Shown piece after piece: positions 8,150 to 17,100 of a stretch of DNA of 64,000 bases. The position numbers and the translations under genes are program-made. The notes beneath the pieces are model-generated. The model saw only the letters and a program-made list of their open reading frames with translations. It made no database searches and was not told where the DNA came from. Origin of the DNA: Streptomyces sp. CB02980 (GTDB lineage Bacteria; Actinomycetota; Actinomycetes; Streptomycetales; Streptomycetaceae); NCBI RefSeq assembly GCF_014451325.2, contig NZ_JACSCH020000017.1:124001-188000 (forward strand), in the 5' to 3' direction. Numbering within the stretch: the first letter of the stretch is position 1; the number at the start of each line of letters is the position of its first letter.

Positions 8150-8869
8150 GTGAGCACCAAGCCCGCGGGCGCCACGCCCCCCACCCCGACGCTGACGGAG
8201 CGCCGCAAGGCCGCGACCCAGCTGGACATCGCGCGCGCCGCCGCCGAGCTCTTCACCGAGCACGGCCCCGACGGCACCACGGCCGAGGACATCGCCCTGC
8301 GGGCCGGGGTCGCGCTGCGCACCTTCTACCGGTACTTCCGCTCGAAGCAGGACGCCGTGGCCCCGCTGCTCGCGGGCGGCGGCGACCGCTGGCGCGCACT
8401 CCTCGCCGCGACGGCCACGACGGCCGCGGGTGCGGCCGCGGGTGCCGCTTCGGAACCGGGCGCGGGGCTGCCCGACGCCTTGGAACGCTCGATCGCCGCC
8501 TCGCTGACCCCCGCGGACGCGGCGGCCGAGGAAGGGCTGCGCTGGACGCGCGGGCTGCTGCGCGCGGCCGCCGAGGACCCGGCGCTGCGGGCCGTCTGGT
8601 ACCGGGTCAACCAGGAGTCGGAGGAGCGGCTGCGCGAGGTCGTCGCCGGCCTCGCGGGGCCGGGCGCGGACCCGCTGGAGGTACGGCTCGCGGCCGCGGC
8701 GGCCACGGACGCGATCCGGATCGCCCTGGAGAGCTGGGCGGAGACGGACGCGCCGGTACGGGGCGAGGGCGCCCCCGCGGAGCTCGCGGTCCGGTGCCTG
8801 CGCGAACTGATGGGCGGGATGCGGCTGCTGAACCCGGACGTCAGCGGTGGGTCAGCGACCGGCCCATGA
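8150..8869 (+). CDS. TetR-family transcriptional regulator
   Basis: A 239-residue regulator. The N-terminal TetR HTH spans about residues 20-70, with FTEHGPDGTTAEDIALRAGV and the diagnostic LRTFYRYFRSKQDAV. The C-terminal ligand domain is Ala-rich and diverged. I chose GTG at 8150. No Shine-Dalgarno is visible, but TACGCT (8137-8142) fits a -10 box that would place transcription start at the GTG, so the mRNA may be leaderless. An in-frame ATG at 8111 would add 13 residues. It probably represses the divergent SDR gene. Its 3' end overlaps the convergent acetyltransferase by 29 bp. Confidence 0.87.
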   Translation: MSTKPAGATPPTPTLTERRKAATQLDIARAAAELFTEHGPDGTTAEDIALRAGVALRTFYRYFRSKQDAVAPLLAGGGDRWRALLAATATTAAGAAAGAASEPGAGLPDALERSIAASLTPADAAAEEGLRWTRGLLRAAAEDPALRAVWYRVNQESEERLREVVAGLAGPGADPLEVRLAAAAATDAIRIALESWAETDAPVRGEGAPAELAVRCLRELMGGMRLLNPDVSGGSATGP

Positions 8870-9344
8870 GGACGTCGTCCACGTACTCCCCGGCCAGGAA
8901 CAGCTCCCCCGGCAGCACGCCCTCCACCGCGAAGCCCTCGGAGGCGTAGAGCGCGCGGGCCGGGGCGTTGTGACCGAGCACCCGCAGGGTCATGCGTACG
9001 GCGCCGTCCGCCCGGGCCTTCTCCATCGCGGCCCGCAGCAGCGCCCGCGCCACCCCGTGGCCCCGCGCGGCCTCGGCGACCACGAGGCCCTGGATCTGCC
9101 GCACATGGGCGGTGGCGGCGAGCCGGGTCGGGGGCACCAGCCGGAGGTAGCCGACGATCACGCCCTCGCGCACGGCGAGGAGATAGTCCCCGGGCAGGTG
9201 GCGGTCGTCGAAGAAGGGCTCGTACGGCGGGACCGGGGCGGGCAGCACCGCGTGCAGGGTCGACCAGGCGGCCCGGTCGAGCTCGGCGAGGGCGGCGTCG
9301 TCCGCGCGTTCGGCGGTACGTATCAGCGTCTCCGGCACGATCAT
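8841..9344 (-). CDS. GNAT-family N-acetyltransferase
   Basis: A 167-residue acyl-CoA transferase of the GCN5 fold. The core beta strand VRQIQGLVVAEAARGHGVAR carries the acetyl-CoA pyrophosphate loop (Q/R-x-x-G-x-G/A as ARGHGVAR), followed by LRVLGHNAPARALYASEGF, the usual motif B. The substrate is unknown. An in-frame GTG at 9353 is an alternative start. The gene is convergent with the TetR regulator, whose end it overlaps by 29 bp. Confidence 0.85.
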   Translation of the reverse strand: MIVPETLIRTAERADDAALAELDRAAWSTLHAVLPAPVPPYEPFFDDRHLPGDYLLAVREGVIVGYLRLVPPTRLAATAHVRQIQGLVVAEAARGHGVARALLRAAMEKARADGAVRMTLRVLGHNAPARALYASEGFAVEGVLPGELFLAGEYVDDVLMGRSLTHR

Positions 9345-9382
9345 GACCGCCACTGTGCCACGCGCCCGCCCGGGAGGGCAGG

Positions 9383-10303
9383 ATGGTGCCCATGCAGCGT
9401 TCCGCCACTCGCAAGCGTGTCGCCGTCACCGGTGCCTCCGGGCTCATCGGCACCGCCCTCGTCCGCTCCCTGCGCGCCGACGGCCATGACGTCGTCCGGC
9501 TCGTCCGCCGGCCCGCCCGGACCGCCGACGAGGTCGAGTGGGACCCGAAGCGGCTGTACGTGGACGCCGCCGGGCTCGTCGGCGTGGACTCCGTCGTGCA
9601 CCTGGCGGGCGCCGGGGTCGGCGAGCGCCGCTGGAACGAGGCGTACAAGCAGGAGATCCGCGACAGCCGCGTACTCGGCACGACGGCCATCGCCCAGGCC
9701 CTCGCCTCCCTCGCGGAGCCGCCGGAGAGCCTGGTGTGCGGCACGGCGCTCGGCTGGTACGGGGACACCGGCAGCCGTGCGGTCGACGAGAGCGCCCCGG
9801 CGGGTACGGGCTTCCTGCCCGAGATCTGCGTGGAGTGGGAGGCCGCCGCGGCCCCCGCCGAGGAGGCCGGCATCCGGGTCGCCTACGCCCGTACGGGCCT
9901 GGTGGTGGCGCGCGAGGGAGGGGCGTGGGGACGGCTGTTCCCGGTCTTCCGGGCCGGACTCGGCGGACGGATGGGCGACGGCCGCCAGTACTGGTCGTTC
10001 ATCTCCCTCCACGACGAGGTGGCCGCCCTGCGCCATCTCCTCGACACCCCGGCGCTCTCGGGCCCGGTGAACCTGACCGCCCCCGACCCCGTCACCAACC
10101 GCGAGGTGACGGCGGCGATGGGCCGGGTACTGCGCCGGCCGACCCTCGTCACCGTGCCCGCGCCCGTGCTGAAGGTGGTGCTCGGGGACTTCGCGCAGGA
10201 TGTGCTGGGGAGTCAGCGGGTGCTGCCGGGGCGGCTGTTGGAGACCGGATTCGACTTCGCGTTCCCGACGATCGACGACTCGATCAGGGCGGCCGCGCGC
10301 TGA
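9383..10303 (+). CDS. TIGR01777-type SDR epimerase-like protein (YfcH family)
   Basis: A 306-residue atypical extended SDR. The nucleotide-binding motif VTGASGLIGTALVRSL is near the start, HLAGAGVGERRWNEAYKQEI and LVCGTALGWYGDTG are hallmarks of the TIGR01777 family, and the C-terminal segment with QRVLPGRLLETGFDFAFP is DUF1731. The function in bacteria is unclear; the plant relative acts in plastid biology. GGAGG at 9373 supports ATG 9383; ATG 9392 is equally plausible. It is divergent from the GNAT gene, with 38 bp between starts. Confidence 0.87.
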   Translation: MVPMQRSATRKRVAVTGASGLIGTALVRSLRADGHDVVRLVRRPARTADEVEWDPKRLYVDAAGLVGVDSVVHLAGAGVGERRWNEAYKQEIRDSRVLGTTAIAQALASLAEPPESLVCGTALGWYGDTGSRAVDESAPAGTGFLPEICVEWEAAAAPAEEAGIRVAYARTGLVVAREGGAWGRLFPVFRAGLGGRMGDGRQYWSFISLHDEVAALRHLLDTPALSGPVNLTAPDPVTNREVTAAMGRVLRRPTLVTVPAPVLKVVLGDFAQDVLGSQRVLPGRLLETGFDFAFPTIDDSIRAAAR

Positions 10304-10490
10304 ACTCCGCGCCACTCCCCCTCCTTCGCTCCCCCCCTTGTGCTCCCCCGTGCCGCACGCACCCCGGTGCGCGCGGCTGGCACCCGTGGGAGCGCTGCCT
10401 AGGCTCGACGAGAACGGCGAACTCGGGCATTCCGGAGGCTCGTTGGGGGCATAGGCCTCCCACTGGCCGCGCCGACCTGGGGAGGGGCAC

Positions 10491-11894
10491 GTGCTCAACA
10501 GCGCAGACAGCGCAAGGAACGCACAGCGTACGAACGTCGACGTCGATGTCGACGTCGACCTCGGCATCGCGCAAACCGTCGACGTCGTCATCGTCGGAGC
10601 CGGGGTCGCGGGACTCGCCGCGGCCCGTCGGCTGACCGACGCCGGGCTCTCCGTGGTCGTCCTGGAGGCGGAACCCCGCATCGGGGGCCGGATGGCGACC
10701 GAGGCCGTCGACGGCTTCCTGCTCGACCGGGTGGGACCGCTGCTCACCCTGTCGTACGAGGAACTCCGGGCCGTCCCGGGGCTCGACGGCCTGGTGCTGC
10801 GGCCGTTCGCCCCCGGGGTGCTCGTGCACAGCGACGGCCGGTACGCGCGGTGGGGCGCCCCGCACCCGCGCCGGACGGCCGGCGCGCCCCGGAGCGCGGG
10901 GCACCGGAGCGTGGGGGGAGCGTTCAGCGTGGCGCGCGCCCTCGCGAGCGCCCCCCGACATCCGGCCGCCTCGCTCGACCAGGCGCGGCTCGGCGCGTCC
11001 CTCGTCCGGCTCGCGGCGACCCCGACGCAGCGGATCCTGGCCCGCCCCGAGCGGACCGCGCGCGAGGCGCTGACCGCGCGGCTGCCCGCCAGGACCGTCC
11101 AGGGCGTCCTGCGGCCGCTGCTCGCGGCGCTCCTCGGCGACCCGGACCTCGGCATGTCGAGCCGCCGCGCGGACCTGGCGCTGCGCGCCTTCGCCCGGGG
11201 CAGGCTCGCGGTGCCCGAGGGCGGGGCGGCCGCGCTCCCGGAGCGGCTCGCGGCGACGCTGCCGCCGGGCACGGTCCGGACGGGGGTCCGGGTCACGGAG
11301 GCGTCGATCTCGCGGGTGACGACGGCGGAGCACGGGGTGTTCCGGTGCCGGTCGGTCGTCCTCGCGACGGGAGCCCGGACGGCCGCCGAGCTGCTGCCCG
11401 GTCTGCGCCGGCCGGCCTTCCACTCCGTGACGGTGCTGCACCACACGGCGCCGGTGGCGCCCACGGCGGACCCGACGCTGCTCCTGGAGGCGGACCCGGG
11501 CGGGCCGGTGGCCCACACGGCGGTGATGAGCGCGGTGGACCCGGGGCGGGCGCCGGAGGGCCGGACGCTGATCACCTCGACGGTGCTCGGAACGCCGCCG
11601 GACGACACGGAACGGCGGGTCCGCAAGCACCTCGCGACGCTGTACGGCACGTCGACGGACGAGTGGGAGCTGCTGGCCCTGCGTCACACGCCGGACGCGG
11701 TCCCCTCGATGCCCCCACCCCACGACGCGCACCGCTCGGTCCGCCTCCTCGCGGGCCTGTACGTCTGCGGCGACCACCGCGCGACGAGCACCCCTCAGGG
11801 CGCCCTGGCATCGGGCCACCGAGCGGCATCGTCCCTCCTGACGGACCTGGGGCTGCGACGGGGGGTGGACGAAGGGGGGGAGGAGGCGGCGTAG
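10491..11894 (+). CDS. FAD-dependent amine-oxidase/phytoene-desaturase-like oxidoreductase
   Basis: A 467-residue flavoprotein. The Rossmann FAD motif DVVIVGAGVAGLAAARRL starts near residue 26 and is followed by LEAEPRIGGRM (GG doublet), both diagnostic of the amine oxidase/phytoene dehydrogenase group. A C-terminal GLYVCGDHRATSTPQGALAS is the second FAD-binding motif. The N-terminal 25 residues contain a DVDVDVDL run encoded by a GTCGAC repeat (about 10539-10561). The substrate is unknown. GTG at 10491 has GGAGGGG seven bases upstream. It is a stand-alone gene in a 187-bp gap after the epimerase. Confidence 0.85.
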   Translation: MLNSADSARNAQRTNVDVDVDVDLGIAQTVDVVIVGAGVAGLAAARRLTDAGLSVVVLEAEPRIGGRMATEAVDGFLLDRVGPLLTLSYEELRAVPGLDGLVLRPFAPGVLVHSDGRYARWGAPHPRRTAGAPRSAGHRSVGGAFSVARALASAPRHPAASLDQARLGASLVRLAATPTQRILARPERTAREALTARLPARTVQGVLRPLLAALLGDPDLGMSSRRADLALRAFARGRLAVPEGGAAALPERLAATLPPGTVRTGVRVTEASISRVTTAEHGVFRCRSVVLATGARTAAELLPGLRRPAFHSVTVLHHTAPVAPTADPTLLLEADPGGPVAHTAVMSAVDPGRAPEGRTLITSTVLGTPPDDTERRVRKHLATLYGTSTDEWELLALRHTPDAVPSMPPPHDAHRSVRLLAGLYVCGDHRATSTPQGALASGHRAASSLLTDLGLRRGVDEGGEEAA

Positions 11895-12062
11895 GGGCTC
11901 ACGGGGCCCCGGCGGCGGGGCGGGGCGGGGCGGGACGGACCGCACGGCGGGGGGGCAGGCGCGGCGCGGGGGCAGGCGCGGCGGGGGGCAGACACGGCGC
12001 CCCCGCGCGGGCGCCGTGCGCGGGGTCCTGGACGCCGCCCGGTCCCGGGTGCCGGGTGGGGG

Positions 12063-13604
12063 TCAGCCGATGGCCGCTACTCGGTCTCTGTAGGTGCGGG
12101 CCGCCGCCGCGTCCCGGTACGGCTCCAGGCGGCGTTCGAAGTCGCGTACGTACTCCACCGCCCTCGCCGACCGCATCTCCGAGGCCTGCTGCGCGGCCTC
12201 CGCACCGAGTGCGCACGCCTGGTCCAGTTCCCCCAGGGCCAGGCGTGACGTCGCCAGGACCACCCGGCAGAAGAGGCGGCTGCGGGCGAAGCCGGGGGCC
12301 CGGAGCTGGAGGGCGCGTTCCGCGTGCTGGGCGGCCGGCCGGTACTGCTGGAGGTCGCGGTGGCAGTGTCCGAGCTCGTCGGCGAGCTGGGCCTCGTCGA
12401 ACATCCGGGCCCAGTACGGCACCTCGTCGCCCGGCCGCGCCGCCTCAAGGGCCCGCTCGGCCCGCACGAGCGAGGCGCTGCACGCCCGCGCCTCGCCGAG
12501 GACCGCGTGTCCCCGCGCCTCCACCGCGTGCAGCATCGCCTGGACGACCGGCGGCGCGGCCGGCCCGACGCCCTGCTGGGCGACCCGGGCGAGCTGCACG
12601 GCCTCCCGCCCGTGGCCGAGGTAGACGGCCTGGCAGCTCATGGTGAGGAGCACGTACGAGCCGTACGCCCGGTCCCCGGCGGCCTGGGCGAGCCGCAGCG
12701 CCTGGACGAAGTAGCGCTGGGCGAGGCCGTGCGCGGCGATGTCGTACGACGTCCAGCCGGCGAGCCGGGTCAGGTCGGCGGCCGCGGCGAAGAGGCGCCG
12801 GCCCACGGACTCGCCGTACGTGCCGCGCAGCATCGGCTCGGCCTCGTGCTCCAGGTAGCGGACGAGGGCCTGCCGGGCGTGCCCGCCGCCGTAGGCGTGG
12901 TCGAGCGTGCGGAAGAGCTCGCCGACCGAGCGCAGGGCCGCGATGTCCCCGCTGGAGACCCGCTGGCCGGGCCCCCGGTCCGTACCGCGCTGCCGGGGCA
13001 CGGAGAAGCGGCCCTGGGGCGGCACCCGGGGATCGTGCGCGAGCCGGGGGTCGTGGGCCAGGCGCGGGTCGTGCGCCAGGCGGGCCTCGGCCGTGGCCGC
13101 GGCGGTGACCGCGGCCGCCGACGAAGGCCGGGCGCCCTGCGGCGCGTCCCCCCGCGCCACCCGGTCGTCCGCACGGCCGATCAGCCAGTCGCGGCTGGGC
13201 ACGACCAGACCCGCCGGGGTGAAGGCGATCTTGCGGAGTTCGGCGTGGCTGCCGGAGTCCTTCCGCCAGAGCCCGCTGACGATGTCGACCGCCTCTTCGG
13301 GGGTCGCCGCGAACTCCAGGCCCGCGTAGACCGGAGCGCAGGCGTCGAGGCCGAGGTCCTGGGCGGAGAGCCGGCGGCCGAGTCGACGGGTGAAGACCTC
13401 GGCGATCAGCGCGGGCGTGGTGCCGCGCGGCTGCTGGCCGCGGAGCCAGCGGGTCACCGAGGTCTTGTCGTACCGCAGGTCGAGACCGTGTTCCAGACCG
13501 AGCTGGTCCACCCGTCTCGCCAGGCCCGCATGGGAGAACCCGGCTTCGGCGATGAGCGCGGCGAGCTGGCGGTTCGGGATGCGCTGCGGTGGTCGTTCCG
13601 TCAT
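12063..13604 (-). CDS. NsdA-like transcriptional regulator with TPR-like C-terminus
   Basis: A 513-residue cytoplasmic regulator. The N-terminus (residues 8-70, RIPNRQLAALIAEAGFSHAGLARRV, then YDKTSVTRWLRGQQPRG) is a Cro/XRE-like DNA-binding module. The rest is a long all-helical region with repeated Ala-rich helices (ALRLAQAAGDRAYGSYVLL, HAVEARGHAVLGEARACSA) resembling tetratricopeptide repeats. Streptomyces has a family of such proteins that includes NsdA, a negative regulator of development and antibiotics; assignment here is by overall resemblance. Residues around 190-205 carry three tandem LAHDPR repeats. The start ATG is supported by length and by the gap to lipB. It is divergent from lipB. 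Confidence 0.75.
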   Translation of the reverse strand: MTERPPQRIPNRQLAALIAEAGFSHAGLARRVDQLGLEHGLDLRYDKTSVTRWLRGQQPRGTTPALIAEVFTRRLGRRLSAQDLGLDACAPVYAGLEFAATPEEAVDIVSGLWRKDSGSHAELRKIAFTPAGLVVPSRDWLIGRADDRVARGDAPQGARPSSAAAVTAAATAEARLAHDPRLAHDPRLAHDPRVPPQGRFSVPRQRGTDRGPGQRVSSGDIAALRSVGELFRTLDHAYGGGHARQALVRYLEHEAEPMLRGTYGESVGRRLFAAAADLTRLAGWTSYDIAAHGLAQRYFVQALRLAQAAGDRAYGSYVLLTMSCQAVYLGHGREAVQLARVAQQGVGPAAPPVVQAMLHAVEARGHAVLGEARACSASLVRAERALEAARPGDEVPYWARMFDEAQLADELGHCHRDLQQYRPAAQHAERALQLRAPGFARSRLFCRVVLATSRLALGELDQACALGAEAAQQASEMRSARAVEYVRDFERRLEPYRDAAAARTYRDRVAAIG

Positions 13605-13910
13605 CAGCTGTGCGGTCTCCTGCCTTCCGGGTCCGGGCGGCAGCCCCGTCGGACCCTCATGGAACGGCGCGAATTTAGCGGTCCTCACGGCCTGTACCGC
13701 CACCTTCGCCCCACATTCATCCGATCGTGTGAGGATTGACGGCATCGCTGACGTAGGTGCTCCCAGCCACCTGCCGGACGCGGTCCCCGTCCACCTGCCG
13801 GAGGTCCGTCCCCGGCACCGCCGTACAGTGGCATGGGCGCGAATGACGCATGGTGCCGCACCGGCCCGGGATGATCCCCGGATTCCGGACCCCGGCACCC
13901 AGGAGGAGGC

Positions 13911-14735
13911 ATGGCCGTGAGTGAGCTGCGATTCGTCCGCCTTGGGTTCGGCGAGGAAGCCGTCGACTACCAGGTGGCCTGGGACAAGCAGCGCGAAGTG
14001 CACGCCGCGCGGTTCGCCGACGAGATCGACGACACCTGTCTGCTCCTCGAGCACCCGCCGGTCTACACGGCCGGCCGGCGTACGGCGGAGAACGAGCGCC
14101 CGCTCGACGGGACGCCCGTGGTGGACGTCGACCGCGGGGGCAAGATCACCTGGCACGGCCCCGGCCAGCTCGTCGGCTACCCGATCATGAAGCTGCCCCG
14201 CCCGGTGGACGTCGTCGCGCACGTCCGCCGGCTCGAGGAGGCGCTGATCCTCACCGCCGCCGAGTTCGGCGTGGAGACGAGCCGGGTCGAGGGCCGCAGC
14301 GGGGTGTGGGTGCTCGGCGAACCGCGACAGGCGGCAGAGCAGCGGCCGTCGCTGGGCGGCCTGTCGCTGGACTTCGACCCGCGTCTGAACGACGAGGAGT
14401 TCGACCCGCGCCTGAACGGCCCCGAGTACGCCCCCTCCAACGCCGGCCAGCGCCGCGAGGACCGCAAGCTCGCCGCGATCGGCATCCGGGTCGCCAAGGG
14501 CGTCACGATGCACGGCTTCGCCCTCAACGTGAACCCGGACAACGCCTGGTTCGACCGGATCATCCCGTGCGGCATCCGCGACGCGGGCGTGACCTCGCTC
14601 GCCAACGAGCTGGGCCGCGACGTCACGATCGAGGAGGTGCTGCCGGTGGCGGAGAAGCACCTGCGGGCGGTCCTTGAGCAGGCGGTGCTGAAGCCGCGCG
14701 AGATCGAGCGTCCGGTGGAGACGGCCTCGGTCTGA
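13911..14735 (+). CDS. lipB: Octanoyl-[acyl carrier protein]-protein transferase (lipoate biosynthesis)
   Basis: LipB moves octanoate from acyl-ACP to the lipoyl domains of E2 and GcvH. The signature segment GGKITWHGPGQLVGYPI is near residue 77, and GIRDAGVTSLANELG carries the catalytic Cys-containing CGIRDAGVTS motif with the partner Lys in RKLAAIG. Compared with E. coli LipB there is an insert of about 45 residues before RKLAAIG, with a FDPRLN direct repeat. The SD is AGGAGGAGG; ATG 13911 is only about 3 nt from it, so GTG 13917 (about 9 nt) may be the real start. lipA follows 114 bp downstream, and both serve the dehydrogenase complex encoded at the left end. Confidence 0.95.
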   Translation: MAVSELRFVRLGFGEEAVDYQVAWDKQREVHAARFADEIDDTCLLLEHPPVYTAGRRTAENERPLDGTPVVDVDRGGKITWHGPGQLVGYPIMKLPRPVDVVAHVRRLEEALILTAAEFGVETSRVEGRSGVWVLGEPRQAAEQRPSLGGLSLDFDPRLNDEEFDPRLNGPEYAPSNAGQRREDRKLAAIGIRVAKGVTMHGFALNVNPDNAWFDRIIPCGIRDAGVTSLANELGRDVTIEEVLPVAEKHLRAVLEQAVLKPREIERPVETASV

Positions 14736-14849
14736 GGAGTGCCCGCAGGAATGCAGGGCGCTGGCCAGAGGTTGGCCAGACGTAGTAAGGCATGGGAAGC
14801 AACGGCGTACCCTGGTGTGCGCCGAAGAATCGAAGCTACAGGAGCCGAT

Positions 14850-15818
14850 GTGTCCGCAGTCGCACCCGACGGACGCAAGATGCTGCGCCTGGAGGTCCGG
14901 AACGCCCAGACCCCCATCGAGCGCAAGCCCGAGTGGATCAAGACGCGGGCGAAGATGGGGCCCGAGTACACGAAGATGCAGAGCCTCGTGAAGAGCGAGG
15001 GGCTGCACACGGTCTGCCAGGAGGCGGGCTGTCCCAACATCTTCGAGTGCTGGGAGGATCGCGAGGCGACCTTCCTCATCGGCGGTGACCAGTGCACCCG
15101 GCGCTGCGACTTCTGCCAGATCGACACGGGCAAGCCCGAGGCGCTGGACCGGGACGAGCCGCGCCGCGTGGGCGAGTCCGTCGTCACGATGGACCTGAAC
15201 TACGCCACCATCACCGGCGTCGCGCGCGACGACCTGGAGGACGGCGGCGCCTGGCTGTACGCGGAGACCGTGCGCCAGATCCACCAGCAGACGGCGGAGC
15301 GCGCCGACGGCCGCACCAAGGTCGAGCTGCTCGCGCCCGACTTCAACGCGGTGCCGGAGCTCCTGGCGGAGGTCTTCGCCTCCCGCCCCGAGGTCTTCGC
15401 GCACAACGTGGAGACCGTGCCGCGGATCTTCAAGCGGATCCGTCCGGGATTCCGTTACGAGCGTTCGCTCGACGTCATCACGCAGGCCCGTGACTACGGT
15501 CTGGTCACGAAGTCGAACCTGATCCTCGGCATGGGCGAGACCCGTGAGGAGATCAGCGAGGCGCTCCAGCAGCTGCACGACGCGGGCTGTGAGCTGATCA
15601 CGATCACGCAGTACCTGCGCCCCTCCGTCCGGCACCACCCCGTGGAGCGCTGGGTGAAGCCGCAGGAGTTCGTGGAGCTCAAGGAGGAGGCCGACGAGAT
15701 CGGCTTCTCCGGTGTCATGTCGGGCCCGCTGGTCCGTTCGTCGTACCGCGCGGGGCGCCTCTTCCAGCAGGCGATCGAGAAGCGCGGCGCGGTGGACAAC
15801 GCCACACAGGCTGTGTGA
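14850..15818 (+). CDS. lipA: Lipoyl synthase (radical SAM)
   Basis: LipA inserts two sulfurs into protein-bound octanoate. Both 4Fe-4S clusters can be read: the auxiliary cluster in VCQEAGCPNIFEC (Cx4Cx5C) and the radical SAM cluster in CTRRCDFC (Cx3Cx2C), plus the conserved RSSY (LVRSSYRAGR) near the C-terminus. The length of 322 residues is normal. I chose GTG at 14850, with GGAG 5-8 nt upstream; an earlier ATG in this frame (14739) would add 37 residues that are not homologous to the family. It is followed by a long hairpin. Confidence 0.96.
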   Translation: MSAVAPDGRKMLRLEVRNAQTPIERKPEWIKTRAKMGPEYTKMQSLVKSEGLHTVCQEAGCPNIFECWEDREATFLIGGDQCTRRCDFCQIDTGKPEALDRDEPRRVGESVVTMDLNYATITGVARDDLEDGGAWLYAETVRQIHQQTAERADGRTKVELLAPDFNAVPELLAEVFASRPEVFAHNVETVPRIFKRIRPGFRYERSLDVITQARDYGLVTKSNLILGMGETREEISEALQQLHDAGCELITITQYLRPSVRHHPVERWVKPQEFVELKEEADEIGFSGVMSGPLVRSSYRAGRLFQQAIEKRGAVDNATQAV

Positions 15819-15859
15819 ATCGGAGCACAAGCAGTTACTGGTCAGTAATGGCCGGATTG

Positions 15860-15909
15860 GACGCGGCCCGTACGGCCCCGCAGCTCAGCGGGGATGTACG
15901 GGCCGCGTC
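15860..15909 (+). terminator. Terminator after lipA
   Basis: The arms GACGCGGCCCGTAC (15860-15873) and its exact complement (15896-15909) enclose an inner 6-bp CCCCGC/GCGGGG stem with an AGCTCA loop. It lies 41 bp after the lipA stop. Confidence 0.75.
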
Positions 15910-15957
15910 GGCGTTTCCCGTGCCCTCCACATGGCCGCATCAACGTTTCATCAGTGT

Positions 15958-15986
15958 TTGACCACCGGGTCACGCCCTGGTAACAC
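15958..15986 (+). promoter_or_regulatory. Weak candidate promoter for the 16085 gene
   Basis: TTGACC (15958-15963), a 17-bp spacer and TAACAC (15981-15986). The -35 is good but the -10 is poor. The TGACC/GGTCA inverted repeat at 15959-15972 overlaps it. Confidence 0.25.
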
Positions 15987-16084
15987 CAGTCTGTGAGCTT
16001 GGATTCACTCACCGCCACGACTCGCTCACATCCCCGCTCGCACCCCCCGCCTCGTCTCATCCGCAATCGAGGGAGGACCCCGAC

Positions 16085-16300
16085 ATGCCGGCCGCATCGA
16101 CGCACGTCCGCGTCACCGCGATCCCGTCCGTCACCGACGCCCTGAAGGCCGTGGAGGCACTGCTCCTCGGCGCCGGGCAGCGAACCGCCCGGCGCAACGC
16201 CTGGAACTCCGTCCTGGAGGACCGCCGCCGCGCCAAGGACCGGGTCGAGGCCCAGCACGTGATGGAGGTCGCGTCGGGCCGGACTTCCCGGGCCACGTAA
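16085..16300 (+). CDS. Small conserved hypothetical protein (71 aa)
   Basis: A basic, probably helical 71-residue cytoplasmic protein with no signal or membrane segment. The pattern ALKAVEALLLGAGQRTARRN, then EDRRRAKDRVEAQHVME suggests two amphipathic helices. It is likely real: codon bias is coding-like, GGGAGGACCCCGAC places a ribosome site before the ATG, and it lies 10 bp upstream of the DUF4191 gene in the same direction. I recall a similar small gene after lipA in other Streptomyces. No function can be proposed. Confidence 0.65.
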   Translation: MPAASTHVRVTAIPSVTDALKAVEALLLGAGQRTARRNAWNSVLEDRRRAKDRVEAQHVMEVASGRTSRAT

Positions 16301-16310
16301 ACTTCAGGAC

Positions 16311-17015
16311 ATGGCGAGGAAGGCAAACACGGGCAGCGCTGACGCTGCGAACCAGGGGCGGCTCAAGCAGATCGCCCTCACGTACAAGATGACCCGAAAG
16401 GCTGACCCGAAGGTCGGACTTGTCGTCGCAGGCGTGGGCATCGTCGTACTCGGTGTCCTCCTCGCGATCGGCTTCCTGATCGGTCACCCGGTCTACCTGG
16501 GCATCCTGGGCTTCGTCCTGGCGCTCCTGGCGGCGGCCATCGTGTTCGGGCGGCGCGCCGAGCGCGCGGCCTTCGGGCAGATGGAGGGCCAGCCGGGCGC
16601 GGCCGCGGCGGTGCTGCAGAACGTCGGGCGAGGCTGGACGACGACCCCCGCGGTCGCGATGAACCGCAGCCAGGACGTCGTGCACCGGGCGGTCGGCCGG
16701 GCCGGCATCGTGCTGGTGGCGGAGGGCAACCCGAACCGGGTGAAGCCTCTGCTCGCAGCCGAGAAGAAGCGGATGAACCGCGTCGTGGTGGACGTGCCGG
16801 TGACCGACATCATCGTCGGCGACGGCGAGGGCCAGGTGCCGCTCAAGAAGGTCCGTACGACCATGCTCAAGCTGCCTCGGGTGCTCACCGGCCCGCAGGT
16901 GACGGTGGCCAACGACCGGCTGCGGGCGATGGGTGACCTGATGAGCAACATGCCGCTGCCGAAGGGTCCGATGCCCAAGGGCATGCGGATGCCGCGGGGC
17001 GGAAAGATGCGCTGA
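16311..17015 (+). CDS. DUF4191 membrane protein
   Basis: A 234-residue inner-membrane protein. Two adjacent transmembrane helices lie near residues 45-85 (VGLVVAGVGIVVLGVLLAIG, then HPVYLGILGFVLALLAAAIV), followed by a soluble domain with RRAERAAFGQMEGQPGAAAA. This matches DUF4191, a family widespread in actinobacteria and usually next to lipA. Basic ends (KRMNRVV, final RMPRGGKMR) suggest cytoplasmic termini. Function unknown. It is followed by a 23-bp perfect hairpin shared with the convergent RDD gene. Confidence 0.85.
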   Translation: MARKANTGSADAANQGRLKQIALTYKMTRKADPKVGLVVAGVGIVVLGVLLAIGFLIGHPVYLGILGFVLALLAAAIVFGRRAERAAFGQMEGQPGAAAAVLQNVGRGWTTTPAVAMNRSQDVVHRAVGRAGIVLVAEGNPNRVKPLLAAEKKRMNRVVVDVPVTDIIVGDGEGQVPLKKVRTTMLKLPRVLTGPQVTVANDRLRAMGDLMSNMPLPKGPMPKGMRMPRGGKMR

Positions 17016-17051
17016 CGCGCCCGACCGGAAGCGATTGTTTCCAGAACTGCT

Positions 17052-17100
17052 TCATGAGGAAGGCCCCGGACCGTGTGACGGTCCGGGGCCTTCCTCATGA
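17052..17100. terminator. Perfect 23-bp bidirectional hairpin
   Basis: The 23 bases at 17052-17074 are the exact reverse complement of 17078-17100, leaving only GTG as the loop. It lies between the convergent DUF4191 and RDD genes. It is followed by two tandem copies of TGAGGTTCTACGG (17098-17110 and 17111-17123), the first of which overlaps the hairpin's end. Confidence 0.85.
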
